From: Crateriforma spongiae
GTDB taxonomy: Bacteria; Planctomycetota; Planctomycetia; Pirellulales; Pirellulaceae
Direction of reading: 5' to 3'
DNA length: 64,000 bases
Assembly (NCBI RefSeq): GCF_012290005.1
Contig: NZ_JAAXMS010000002.1
Coordinates: forward strand, 744,001-808,000
Shown: positions 19,297 through 27,377 of the stretch, in pieces
Numbering within the stretch: the stretch's first letter is position 1
How the letters are laid out: each line of letters begins with the position of its first letter
The notes under the pieces: model-generated
What the model saw: only the letters and a program-made list of their open reading frames with translations
Database searches by the model: none
Told to the model about the DNA's origin: nothing
Made by a program: the position numbers and the translations under genes

Positions 19297-20250
19297 TCAC
19301 TCCTTGGCGTCGACGAGTTTTTGAATCTCCGCTAACGAAAACTCCATCTTTCGAAAATCGGCCAAGTCCGTGTAGTTATCGGGCTTTTTCCAATAGAGCT
19401 GCGCATCGCTAAGTTTCTTCGCAAGTGTGTACTTTCGCTGCCCGTCTTCTGCCTCTGACTTCAAGCGAATCTCTTCCGTGGATTCGCACATGACGGGGAC
19501 CCAACCCAATGCCGAATGCTTCTCCCAATCAAGACGTTGGTCAAACATGACTCTGGTCTTGCGATTCCCCGGCCGACTCATTCGCGTGATGTATCGCTCA
19601 GGAGACAGGGAATGCAATCCGAACTGCCAAAGATGAGATTCAATGCTTTTTGCATTTTGAAAAACCACGTTGATGTTGCATTGCGCTTCTGCCGGTGACG
19701 AAGAAACACGCAACTTGGTAGCCGCGCCGAAAGCTCGCCCCAAACGCAGGCGATACCGTTTCGAATCCAGGCATGTCGACAAAAAATCTCCCGTTCCGAT
19801 GAAGCTCAGATTCGGACACCTCGCCTGACTCAAAGCCTCGTCGAAATCCCGATACGCTTGCGATCCGCGCCCTCTTCCTGCGATCTGCGTCCGCAATTCC
19901 GTGCCGTCAACAATGGTCGCTTTCCACCCCAGCTTCATCTTGTCGAGCTTCCCGACCATCGCACTCTCTGGATCAACACTTTCCTCCAACGCAACGAAGC
20001 AGCAAAAGTTTTCACCTTTGTCCATCCGAATTCGCCATCGGGTGGTCGACACTGGTGCAACCACATCGTTGACGACGACGGAGTTATCGACTCGTACCAG
20101 CAAGTCATATTCTTGAAAATTCGCCATCCGAATGGCGACGGCATCAAAGTACCCTTGAGCCTCTTCTCTCGCACCAGTTTCGTCCTGTGCCGTCGCAACC
20201 GATGCGCAACAGACGCCCAACACGAACAACGCCCCTAAGTTTTTCGTCAT
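19297..20250 (-). CDS. secreted protein of unknown function
   Basis: 317 residues with a clear signal peptide (LGALFVLGVCCASVATAQ, cleavage after about residue 21). ATG at 20250 has AGGGTAA just upstream. The mature part is a mix of beta strands and charged segments with several cysteines and a RWRIRMDKGENFCCFVALEE strand pair. This vaguely resembles LolA/LolB-like lipoprotein-carrier folds often seen in planctomycete exported proteins, but I cannot assign a family. The coding sequence is visibly more A/T-rich than cysS or ruvA on either side. It lies with the DUF1573-type gene on the minus strand inside the ruvC-ruvA interval, suggesting acquisition as a unit. Confidence 0.72.
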   Translation of the reverse strand: MTKNLGALFVLGVCCASVATAQDETGAREEAQGYFDAVAIRMANFQEYDLLVRVDNSVVVNDVVAPVSTTRWRIRMDKGENFCCFVALEESVDPESAMVGKLDKMKLGWKATIVDGTELRTQIAGRGRGSQAYRDFDEALSQARCPNLSFIGTGDFLSTCLDSKRYRLRLGRAFGAATKLRVSSSPAEAQCNINVVFQNAKSIESHLWQFGLHSLSPERYITRMSRPGNRKTRVMFDQRLDWEKHSALGWVPVMCESTEEIRLKSEAEDGQRKYTLAKKLSDAQLYWKKPDNYTDLADFRKMEFSLAEIQKLVDAKE

Positions 20251-20606
20251 TTACCCTACCCTCAACAACGGCTGACCGATTACGCGATTCGACCTCCAGG
20301 CGGACAGGCCGCACCGCACTCTAATTCTTCCCTGGTTCCAAACATCCGGGACTCAAGATTGCATAAAAACGCAAAAACATTTATCGGAGTTTGAAAACCA
20401 TAGGACTACAACTCAGCGCTCTACCATTCCGTCCCATTTGTATCTTTCGCCAACAGACAAACTTCTTCACCCCCACCAATTCGCAACCAAGCCTCGGCCA
20501 AAGTGGTTTTCACAGCCATCCTATCCAATCCACGCAGCATCCCCGCTGCACGGGATGGTTTCTGATCGACACCACCACAGCGTCGAAAACAGAAAACAGC
20601 GACGCA
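20251..20606. other. intergenic, no gene seen
   Basis: 356 bases between two minus-strand secreted-protein genes, with a composition near 50% G+C. Short open frames on both strands lack a ribosome-binding site and protein-like composition. It probably holds the promoter of the 317-residue gene at its left end; no confident signal is seen. Confidence 0.5.
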
Positions 20607-21758
20607 TCACAAATCACCTTCTACTTCCGCGAGATACCGAACCACGTCCTGAGAAACAGGTAGCGTCACTACCCTTATGTTTTTGGCGCCGCTGACTTCA
20701 CAGCGACATTCAAACCGTCTGTCTGCAGGCGCAGATCGCACCAATTCCATAGGCAAGTCAACGCTGTAATGAGTCAACTGCCCGTTTCGGCTTACAAGCA
20801 CTGTTTTTAGAGGCTGATCACAATAACTTACTTTCAACAATGCTGGCCCTCCTTCTTCGGCGGATTGTTTTTGGTTGAGATCGAGCACCATCACAGCGGC
20901 CGATACGATATCGTCTTGGCTCGCCGTCTCATCACCATGCCGAATGAACCTTAGCTTTTTCGGAAATATGGAGATTGCCGACTTCTTGCTTATCGTGACA
21001 GGCAAAGTGCTGATGTGCCCCGTTTCGATGTTCTTGATGAATAGCTCATTAAACACAGTGCCTCGCTGAAGAACCGACTCCGGAATCTTCAACCGAAGCT
21101 TTTTTTCGTGTTCGTCGATGCTGACGTCTATCTGGTCAGTGGAGTCCGTTTTTCTAGCGAATCCGAAATCGATAAGATCCACAACCGACGAACGGTCGGC
21201 GAAGAACGACAATTCCGTGAAGTAATCCCCGGCCCCTTCCGGCACGCGGACATGGACGTCACTCGCGGTGAACCCAACGACACCGGTCAGTCCGTACCGC
21301 AGCTTTACCGACATTGAGGGAATCGCGTCATCGTGGCAAGTAAAAGTCGCCGTTTGCACAACGCGAGTCGGCCTTTGGACTGCTTCTATTTGCACACGAA
21401 ATGTCAACGATTCGCCACTGGAAATCTCACCCTTCGCGGGCGCCACCGACAAACAGGCACAACCTGATTCAACGCGACTGAATCGAAGCATGCGATTGCC
21501 AACATTTCGAATGGTGACGATGCAATGAAGCAAAGCTGCTGGCGGGTGTTCACCTAGATCGATCTCACAGCGAGCAAGTGTGCCGCTATCCCCACCAATG
21601 TCCGTATTGTTGACGACCTTGATCGGCTCCTTGCGAACCGAGGGCCCGCGGTTTTCATTCATCAACTGGCCGGGATCATCCGCAACGCAGAATGAACCAA
21701 CAATGAGCAACGCAAGAGACGTTGTTCGACGCAGGGTGGAGCACGTGAGAATAGACAT
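20607..21758 (-). CDS. secreted DUF1573-type protein
   Basis: 383 residues. Residues ~10-26 form a signal peptide (TTSLALLIVGSFCVADD). From about residue 65 to 150 lies an immunoglobulin-like domain with the DUF1573 hallmark: CIVTIRNVGNRMLRFSRVES followed by GCACLSVAP (C100, C102) and a G-E-I-x-x-G-E-S-L-T-F turn. A second beta-rich part without a recognised family fills the rest. DUF1573 domains are widespread in planctomycete and Bacteroidetes exported proteins; the role is unknown. ATG at 21758 has AAAGGGA upstream. Its promoter region carries a homopolymeric tract (21825-21838), so expression may be switched by slippage (inference). Confidence 0.78.
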   Translation of the reverse strand: MSILTCSTLRRTTSLALLIVGSFCVADDPGQLMNENRGPSVRKEPIKVVNNTDIGGDSGTLARCEIDLGEHPPAALLHCIVTIRNVGNRMLRFSRVESGCACLSVAPAKGEISSGESLTFRVQIEAVQRPTRVVQTATFTCHDDAIPSMSVKLRYGLTGVVGFTASDVHVRVPEGAGDYFTELSFFADRSSVVDLIDFGFARKTDSTDQIDVSIDEHEKKLRLKIPESVLQRGTVFNELFIKNIETGHISTLPVTISKKSAISIFPKKLRFIRHGDETASQDDIVSAAVMVLDLNQKQSAEEGGPALLKVSYCDQPLKTVLVSRNGQLTHYSVDLPMELVRSAPADRRFECRCEVSGAKNIRVVTLPVSQDVVRYLAEVEGDL

Positions 21759-21808
21759 ACAACGACTTTGTCCCTTTGATGCGTTGAGACCAACAACTAC
21801 GGAGAGGA

Positions 21809-21841
21809 TTTATAGTAACCACACGGGGGGGGGGGGGGCAA
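21809..21841 (-). promoter_or_regulatory. putative promoter with C14 tract in the spacer
   Basis: Read on the minus strand: TTGCCC (21841-21836), the remainder of a run of 14 C, GTGTGGTTAC, then TATAAA (21814-21809), about 50 bases before the DUF1573-type start codon. If these are -35 and -10 elements, the spacing is 21 bases, too long for a strong sigma-70-type promoter; loss of about four C would bring it to 17. Planctomycete promoters are poorly known, so the assignment is inference. Confidence 0.4.
21825..21838. repeat. homopolymeric G14/C14 tract
   Basis: Fourteen consecutive G on the plus strand, the longest homopolymer I see in the window and far beyond the next longest (about seven). 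Tracts of this length mutate by slipped-strand mispairing, and their length may also be a sequencing artefact. Confidence 0.95.
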
Positions 21842-22454
21842 GTTTTCTGGTCATTTAGCCGTTCGCCATTTAGAAAGCTGTCTCGTCGAGCCTATCGCTG
21901 CTAGATCACGCATCCGGAATTCCAGCCAATCGCCGGCGGTTCCCTGAAGGAGTCGACGAAACATTACCGTCGCCGGCGCGAACGCACGCTTAGGATCCAG
22001 TGCGCCCCGGTACCGGTTCGACACAGACACCTTTGACCGGCCTGCCCGAATTATCGCGGAGCGTCCTTGGTCTGAAGCCAGAATGAACGCAGCCGGGTCG
22101 ACCTGCTTTTCGCCCTCGGCCCGGCGGGTTACAACGACCAGAAATCTCGGTTGCGGCCCCCGTGCCAACAGCGCCACGAATCCGTGCGGACAACACCACG
22201 CATGAAAAGTGGTTTTGGAGGCATCGATACGGTCATTGCCGAACGGTGAACACCGGCGCAATGGCGTCGACTTGATCGATGGCCAAGGTTATGCGTCCCG
22301 CTGTTTGCCGACGGTTCAGGTTACTGATGACTCGAAACAGACCAGTCGCTCAGAATAGACCACTGGATTGGCTGCCCGGCGTTGATCGGCGCAACGATCA
22401 CCGCAGGTTCCAACGCCGCGTCCGCGCTCGGTAAGACAAGGAAGAATCGCTTTT
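21842..22454. other. intergenic upstream of ruvA, no confident gene
   Basis: About 610 bases. A 136-codon TTG-start minus-strand frame (21851-22261) has no recognisable family and no good ribosome site, and may be a decayed fragment. The ruvA ribosome-binding site (AAGGAAG) is at the right end. Confidence 0.45.
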
Positions 22455-23081
22455 ATGATCGTCACCATTTCCGGCGAACTGACTCGGGTCGGTGAAACCG
22501 CCGTCGTCGTGGCTTCGGCCCCCTTTGAGTACGAAGTCTATGTGGGTGACTACACCCGACGACAACTGCAAAGCAAGGTCGGTGACCAGGTGCGTTTGCA
22601 CACGCTGGACTACATCGAAGGCAATGCGGCCCAAGGCGGCCGGCTGACCCCACGGCTGATCGGGTTTTCGACCGAACCGGAACGTCAGTTCTTTGACTTG
22701 TTTTGCAGCGTTGACGGCGTGGGCGTCAAGAAAGCGCTGCGTGCGATGGTCCGGCCGGTGAAAGAACTGGCCGTGCTGATCGAACAACAGGACGCCAAAT
22801 CCTTGTCCGCCCTGCCCGGCATCGGCCCGGCGACGTCCGAGCGGATCATTGCCAAACTGCGCCGAAAGATGCCTCGCTTTGCCCTGATCGTCGGGGGCGA
22901 TGAAGCGGCGGAAGTCGGCGGCGATGGCGGACAAGTCGTCGGTGAAACCTTTGACGCATTGGTCGTGCTGGGGCACAGCGAAGCCGACGCTCGCAAACTG
23001 ATCGACGAAGCACTGGCGACCGGCAAGAAGTTCAAGGACACCGAATCGTTGCTGACCGCGATTTACCAGCGACAGTCTTAA
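22455..23081 (+). CDS. ruvA: Holliday junction branch-migration protein RuvA
   Basis: 208 residues, typical length. It forms the tetramer that binds the four-way junction and loads RuvB. Visible: N-terminal OB-fold (MIVTISGELTRVGE), the two helix-hairpin-helix motifs (VDGVGVKKALRAM and LPGIGPATSERIIAKL), and a C-terminal domain III after a variable linker (ETFDALVVLGHSEADARKLIDEAL) that contacts RuvB. ATG at 22455 follows AAGGAAG at about 11 bases. Standing alone between the ruvC-side insert and a regulator gene, it probably has its own promoter. Two hairpins follow the stop. Confidence 0.96.
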   Translation: MIVTISGELTRVGETAVVVASAPFEYEVYVGDYTRRQLQSKVGDQVRLHTLDYIEGNAAQGGRLTPRLIGFSTEPERQFFDLFCSVDGVGVKKALRAMVRPVKELAVLIEQQDAKSLSALPGIGPATSERIIAKLRRKMPRFALIVGGDEAAEVGGDGGQVVGETFDALVVLGHSEADARKLIDEALATGKKFKDTESLLTAIYQRQS

Positions 23082-23131
23082 AAGCAGCTCTGCGACACTG
23101 GTGTTCCAGCGACACCCGCGTCCGAAAAAGC

Positions 23132-23230
23132 GGCGTTCCCGTGATTGCCCCTCGGCGAGACGGGAACGCCCGGTGCGTCCAATGACACGCCTGAACAGAC
23201 GGCCTGCCTCGCGCCCTGATTGGCCGTCTG
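23132..23230 (+). other. two consecutive hairpins after ruvA
   Basis: First inverted repeat: 11-base arms GGCGTTCCCGT (23132-23142) and ACGGGAACGCC (23160-23170), 17-base loop. Second: 9-base arms CAGACGGCC (23196-23204) and GGCCGTCTG (23222-23230), again with a 17-base loop. Neither is followed by a T run. They may end or stabilise the ruvA transcript. The rest of the 416-base gap up to 23498 shows no gene. Confidence 0.55.
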
Positions 23231-23498
23231 CACACCCCACCGGTTCGCATCGTTGACACGTTGCGACCTTGGAAGCATCATCGGATGTTCATCCCCCACC
23301 ATTCGATCGGGGGATTCCCTCTTTCCGATTTCTTTTTGCTGATTGCCGGACACTGACAGTCCTAGCCCGGGGCAAACGTCACAATCAATGGGGCGATAAC
23401 CTTAAGGCGATCCATGTAGGAATCGCGAGTGACGCCACACTGAACCCGTCGACAGTCAAACGACCGCCCGTCCCAACGCTTTTCTTTGTCTGACAGCT

Positions 23499-24290
23499 AT
23501 GAACGATCCACAACCCGCACTGCAACTGTGGTCCGTGCTGACCAACCTGCCCGGCGTCGGCGTCAGTTTGATGGATGATCGGGGCGGATTGCTGTTCGTC
23601 AACGACGTGTCGATGGAGATGTTCTTTGTCGATCCGACCGTCGATTACCGCGGCAAGTGCATCGCCGACTTTCATAACGAAGACTTCGTCACCGAACGCT
23701 TGGCGCTGATCCGTCGCGTGCTGGACGAACAGAAACCGATTCGATTCCGGCACATCTATAAAGCCCGTCATTTGGAATCCAAGATTTGGCCGCTGACCAA
23801 ATTGATCGCCCCCGACGACGAAGGATTGCGCGCCGCAACCGCGCCCCACTGCGGTGAACAGCAATCTGGCGATGACCGGGCCGCCGATCCATCGTTTGAT
23901 TCCCACGTTTTGGTCGTCACGCAAGAAGTCGACCCCAGCGACCTGGGCACACCGGCCTCGTCCGGAGCCCCCGCCGAACCCCAAGATGGCCAAATCTCGG
24001 AATCGGAAAACAGCGAAGAAACCATTTTGAATTCCAACTTCATCGACCTGGGACCGTTGAACGTTCTCAGCCCGCGTGAACTGGAAGTCCTGGTCCTGCT
24101 GGGCCACGGCCTTAGCGTTCCCGACGTCGCGAAGTATCTGTTTCGCAGCCCCAAAACCATCGAACGTCACAAGACATCGATCGGCCACAAATTGCACCTG
24201 CAGGGCCAAGTCGCGATGACCCGGCTGGTGACACAGGTCGGCTTGGACCTGAAGCATGCCGCGCTGAAACGCTTGGGCGAGTCCGAATAG
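23499..24290 (+). CDS. PAS-domain LuxR-type transcriptional regulator
   Basis: 263 residues, cytoplasmic. The N-terminal ~100 residues read as a PAS-like sensor domain (LTNLPGVGVSLMDDRGGLLFVNDVSMEMFF). A low-complexity acidic linker with many D, S, E and P spans about residues 105-178. The C-terminal ~70 residues are a LuxR/FixJ helix-turn-helix: LSPRELEVLVLLGHGLSVPDVAKYL then FRSPKTIERHKTSIGHKL, with the conserved SPRE-E-VL and T-E-H residues in place. There is no receiver domain, so input is probably a ligand or interaction at the PAS domain rather than phosphorylation. No adjacent target operon is obvious: the thioredoxin-like gene starts 456 bases downstream. Confidence 0.85.
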   Translation: MNDPQPALQLWSVLTNLPGVGVSLMDDRGGLLFVNDVSMEMFFVDPTVDYRGKCIADFHNEDFVTERLALIRRVLDEQKPIRFRHIYKARHLESKIWPLTKLIAPDDEGLRAATAPHCGEQQSGDDRAADPSFDSHVLVVTQEVDPSDLGTPASSGAPAEPQDGQISESENSEETILNSNFIDLGPLNVLSPRELEVLVLLGHGLSVPDVAKYLFRSPKTIERHKTSIGHKLHLQGQVAMTRLVTQVGLDLKHAALKRLGESE

Positions 24291-24746
24291 CCACGTGGTT
24301 CGCGGTCGCCACAACCGCCGCAAAGCCCACCGTCCATCGAAGCACTCGAACCCGGCGTAGGGCTTCTTACCACAACCACCGCCCCCCACCATCCGAATCT
24401 ACGGGGGTACAAACAGACAGAAACAATCCTTCTTGGGGCGGATATATCGCATTGGATTGTTTTGACGATGGGGATCCCCTAGCCTCACTGGCCTTGTCCG
24501 CCCAATCGGCTTCTTTTCGCCAGTCGCCGTACACGCCCCATGCCTTCCATTTATCAAAGACTTGGGCGGTGCACCGTCGCTACGCAGAACGCGAGCGGGT
24601 GCGGGCGCGGGCGGAGTATTCGATTCCCTCATTTTGTTGCGAACAATGTCATGCTCACGTGCTTGAAAGAATCGGCACGGGTTCGATGCCAACGCGGCGC
24701 GATCCCCAAACGTCAGCCCCGTTCTCTGCGCCGAAATTCTCGGCCA
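24291..24746. other. intergenic, no gene seen
   Basis: 456 bases upstream of the thioredoxin-like gene. The downstream frame is open from 24540, but that segment does not look like protein. A TTCGAGTGC-like string near 24340-24350 on the minus strand recalls a tRNA T-arm, but no acceptor or anticodon stem can be folded around it. Confidence 0.4.
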
Positions 24747-25259
24747 ATGTTCACACTCGCCAGCATTGCTGTGATGCTGGCAGGGGCGTTTCAATGCGTC
24801 CCGGTCGATGCCGACATGCCGGCGTCCGTTGCCCCGGCGTCCAGTGGCTATCGTTCCAGTTCGGCTTCACTTCCGCCGGTCACGTCGCCCACGGCTTCCA
24901 AGGGGCAACCGATATGGCACCAGAGCTTGGAAGACGGTTGGAATGCGTCACGCAAAACGGGGCTGCCCATGGTGATCTTTATCACCAGCGAAAACTGTGT
25001 GTATTGCCAGGCCATGGAAAAGCGGACTTGGTGCAACGACAGCATCGCGGGTCAACTGGTGGGCCGGTTTATTCCGATCCATCTAAAGAAGGGCCGCAAC
25101 GACACGGTTTTGTCGCGGATCCAGCTTAAGATGTACCCGACCACCCTGCTGGCCACGCCCGAGGGCAAAGTCGTCCAGCACCGCGACGGCTTTCAGCCGC
25201 CGGAAAACGTTTTGTCATTTTTGAATCAACGGATCGGCGGACGCACGCCCAGCCGTTGA
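24747..25259 (+). CDS. exported thioredoxin-fold protein
   Basis: 170 residues from the ATG at 24747, chosen because it starts a signal peptide (MFTLASIAVMLAGAFQCVPVDA); the upstream open frame from 24540 is not protein-like. After a Ser/Pro-rich linker, residues ~57-170 form a thioredoxin-like domain of the Thioredoxin_7/DUF255 type: WHQSLEDGWNASRKTGLPMVIFIT then SENCVYCQAM with the redox pair C84 and C87, and a cis-Pro region QLKMYPTTLLATPEGKVV. Probably a periplasmic thiol oxidoreductase or reductase acting on exported proteins; the partner is unknown. The aldolase gene follows after 27 bases and may be cotranscribed, though no functional link is evident. Confidence 0.82.
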   Translation: MFTLASIAVMLAGAFQCVPVDADMPASVAPASSGYRSSSASLPPVTSPTASKGQPIWHQSLEDGWNASRKTGLPMVIFITSENCVYCQAMEKRTWCNDSIAGQLVGRFIPIHLKKGRNDTVLSRIQLKMYPTTLLATPEGKVVQHRDGFQPPENVLSFLNQRIGGRTPSR

Positions 25260-25286
25260 TCCCCAACGACTGTTTGCTGCACCACG

Positions 25287-26300
25287 ATGAACCAACGCAT
25301 CTCTGGCATCTTGACCCCCAACATCACGCCGGTGGATGCGAAGGGCCGCGTGGACGAAGACACTTTGCGTGCCTATGTCGACTGGCTGATTGAACGCGGC
25401 GTCGACGGCATTTACCCCAACGGCAGCACGGGTGAATTCGTCCGTTTTTCACCGCAAGAACGTCGACACATCGCACAGATCGTGATCGACCAGGCTGCCG
25501 GACGTGTCCCGGTTTTGGCTGGCGCCGCCGAAGCCAACACGCGGGAAACGATCGAAGCGTGCGAAGCCTATGCCGCGATGGGTGCCCGGGCGGTCGCGAT
25601 CGTCGCGCCGTTTTACTATCGGCTGTCCAGCGAAGGCGTGTATGCGTACTTTCGCGAAATCGCCGATGCCGTGTCGATCGACGTCACGGTGTACAACATT
25701 CCGCTTTTCGCTTCGCCGATCGACGTCGACACCGTCATCCGCCTGGCATCGGAATGTCCTCGCGTGATCGGCATCAAAGACAGCAGCGGCGATGTGCCAA
25801 ACATGATCCGCATGATCGCCGCGATTCGGCCGATGCGTGATGACTTTTCTTTCTTGACCGGATGGGACACCGTGCTGACACCGATGTTGCTGGTCGGTGC
25901 CGACGGCGGAACCAACGCGACCAGCGGCGTGGTCCCCGAATTGACCCGAGCGATCCATCGCGCGTGTGTCGCCGGTGACTATGCCACCGCGGTCCAGTTG
26001 CAGTACCAGTTGGTGCCCCTGTTCGACACGATGATCTCTCTTGGTGAATTTCCGGCCGGATTCCGTGCCGGGGCGCGCAGCCGAGGTTGGGATTTGGGCA
26101 GCGGGCGGGTCACTCTGTCGGCGACACAACAGGAGGCGGTGCGTCGCAGCCAAGACCAGATTGACGCCATGATCCGGCGTGTCACCGATGATTCATCGGA
26201 CCACCAGACTCGGCAGGCATCGCTGCCCAGCGAGACGATCGAATCGATCGTCGAATCGGTCATCCGCCAGCTTCAAGTCACCCGCGACGAAGCCCGGTAA
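25287..26300 (+). CDS. dihydrodipicolinate synthase/N-acetylneuraminate lyase family aldolase
   Basis: 337 residues, TIM-barrel class I aldolase. Family landmarks are present: GSTGE at residues 46-50, the catalytic tyrosine Y136 in TVYNIP, and the Schiff-base lysine K164 in [10 protein letters not shown]. The family includes DapA, NanA, KDG/KDPG-type aldolases and 4-hydroxy-2-oxoglutarate-type enzymes, so substrate cannot be told by eye. APFYYRLS in place of the PYYNKP of true DapA argues against lysine biosynthesis. A C-terminal extension of about 35 residues past the usual ~300 is Ser/Arg/Glu-rich. Confidence 0.85.
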   Translation: MNQRISGILTPNITPVDAKGRVDEDTLRAYVDWLIERGVDGIYPNGSTGEFVRFSPQERRHIAQIVIDQAAGRVPVLAGAAEANTRETIEACEAYAAMGARAVAIVAPFYYRLSSEGVYAYFREIADAVSIDVTVYNIPLFASPIDVDTVIRLASECPRVIGIKDSSGDVPNMIRMIAAIRPMRDDFSFLTGWDTVLTPMLLVGADGGTNATSGVVPELTRAIHRACVAGDYATAVQLQYQLVPLFDTMISLGEFPAGFRAGARSRGWDLGSGRVTLSATQQEAVRRSQDQIDAMIRRVTDDSSDHQTRQASLPSETIESIVESVIRQLQVTRDEAR

Positions 26301-26318
26301 GTTGCCTAGGCCCGCCCG

Positions 26319-27263
26319 CTAGGGTGCGAAGTAGCGAATCCAGTTCCGCACTGATTGTCCCGGCACGTAGGCCTTGGGCTGCCCCCACAATCCTTGTCCG
26401 ACTTGGACCGGCACTGTTTGGTTTCCCAGATTGATCAACGCGTCGGCGGGCGCCGCCGTGGTGGGCGCAACGGGAACCGGCTGGACGACCACCGTCGATG
26501 CCGGCGGCATCACCGCGGGCGTGGCGATCTGTGCCGGTGGCGGCACGTATGGCGTCGTGGTGGTTGCCGATGCCGGCACGACGCCGCATCCATAGCCGCT
26601 GGCCGCTGTGTACGAACTGGGTGGGGAAATATTGGGACAGTTGTCCATCGTCGCATAGCCCGATCCCGCCAACGATGGTGTCGCCATGGGTGCGTAATCG
26701 CCACCGGTGATCGTCGATGCGGGCGGTGGCGTCGATGGCATCCCGGGTACCGACGTCGTCGCCGGCGGTGAGGGCAAACTACGCTGCGGTGCCGACGGCG
26801 GTGGTGTTAATGATGGTGTGGTCGTCATCCCCGGCGGTGGCAAAGTCGGCGAGGCCGATCCCGGCGATGCAAAACCCTGAGCCCCACTTTGCGGTGCCGG
26901 CGCTGGCGTTGCCGAAGAACTGGGCGGCGGCATCAACGGCGGCGAATCAATGCCTGGTGCCACCGGGCCGCCCGCACCGGGCGTTCCGCCCGGCGCCGTC
27001 GAATCAAAACCGGGTAAACCGAATCCATCTTGCTGCATGAACATCGCGCGTTGGACCGGCGCCGTGTAGCCGGCCGGCACCACGTTGGCAGACGAGGCCG
27101 TGCGACTGGCCGGCGACGCCGACATCGACGGCGCAACCGTGGTCGGCGCAGCAGAACGCGACAGGCTGCCGATCGGACGCAGCGTCTGGGCCAGCGTCGG
27201 ATCACCGTCGGCAACCCAGGTCAGGACCAAGACCAAAGCAACAATCTTTGCGGTACGTTTCAT
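26319..27263 (-). CDS. Pro/Ala/Thr-rich exported protein
   Basis: 314 residues from the ATG at 27263, which begins a signal peptide (KRTAKIVALVLVLTWVADG, cleavage near TLAQ). Most of the mature protein is low-complexity P, A, S, T and G sequence (PPPSSSATPAPAPQSGAQG and similar). A short conserved-looking end NLGNQTVPVQVGQGLWGQP then KAYVPGQSVRNWIRYFAP may be the only folded part. No family recognised. Downstream of the NhaC gene on the same strand with a 114-base gap. It is probably an envelope or extracellular-matrix protein (inference from composition). Confidence 0.65.
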   Translation of the reverse strand: MKRTAKIVALVLVLTWVADGDPTLAQTLRPIGSLSRSAAPTTVAPSMSASPASRTASSANVVPAGYTAPVQRAMFMQQDGFGLPGFDSTAPGGTPGAGGPVAPGIDSPPLMPPPSSSATPAPAPQSGAQGFASPGSASPTLPPPGMTTTPSLTPPPSAPQRSLPSPPATTSVPGMPSTPPPASTITGGDYAPMATPSLAGSGYATMDNCPNISPPSSYTAASGYGCGVVPASATTTTPYVPPPAQIATPAVMPPASTVVVQPVPVAPTTAAPADALINLGNQTVPVQVGQGLWGQPKAYVPGQSVRNWIRYFAP

Positions 27264-27377
27264 CGAATCCTGCACGAATGGCAATCCTGGCAAAGCGGCA
27301 CCTTCCATCATCGGAGAATCGTCCAACGTCGACCGTTAGAAAAATCGCCCGATACGACGCAAGGTCAATCCAGCGGT

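Noticed and set aside
21851-22261. 136-codon TTG-start minus-strand frame upstream of ruvA
   Set aside because: Composition is partly protein-like, but there is no Shine-Dalgarno, no family resemblance and no operon context. Kept as a possible decayed fragment only.
24330-24365. tRNA-like TTCGAGTGC string on the minus strand
   Set aside because: No acceptor, D or anticodon stem can be paired around it.
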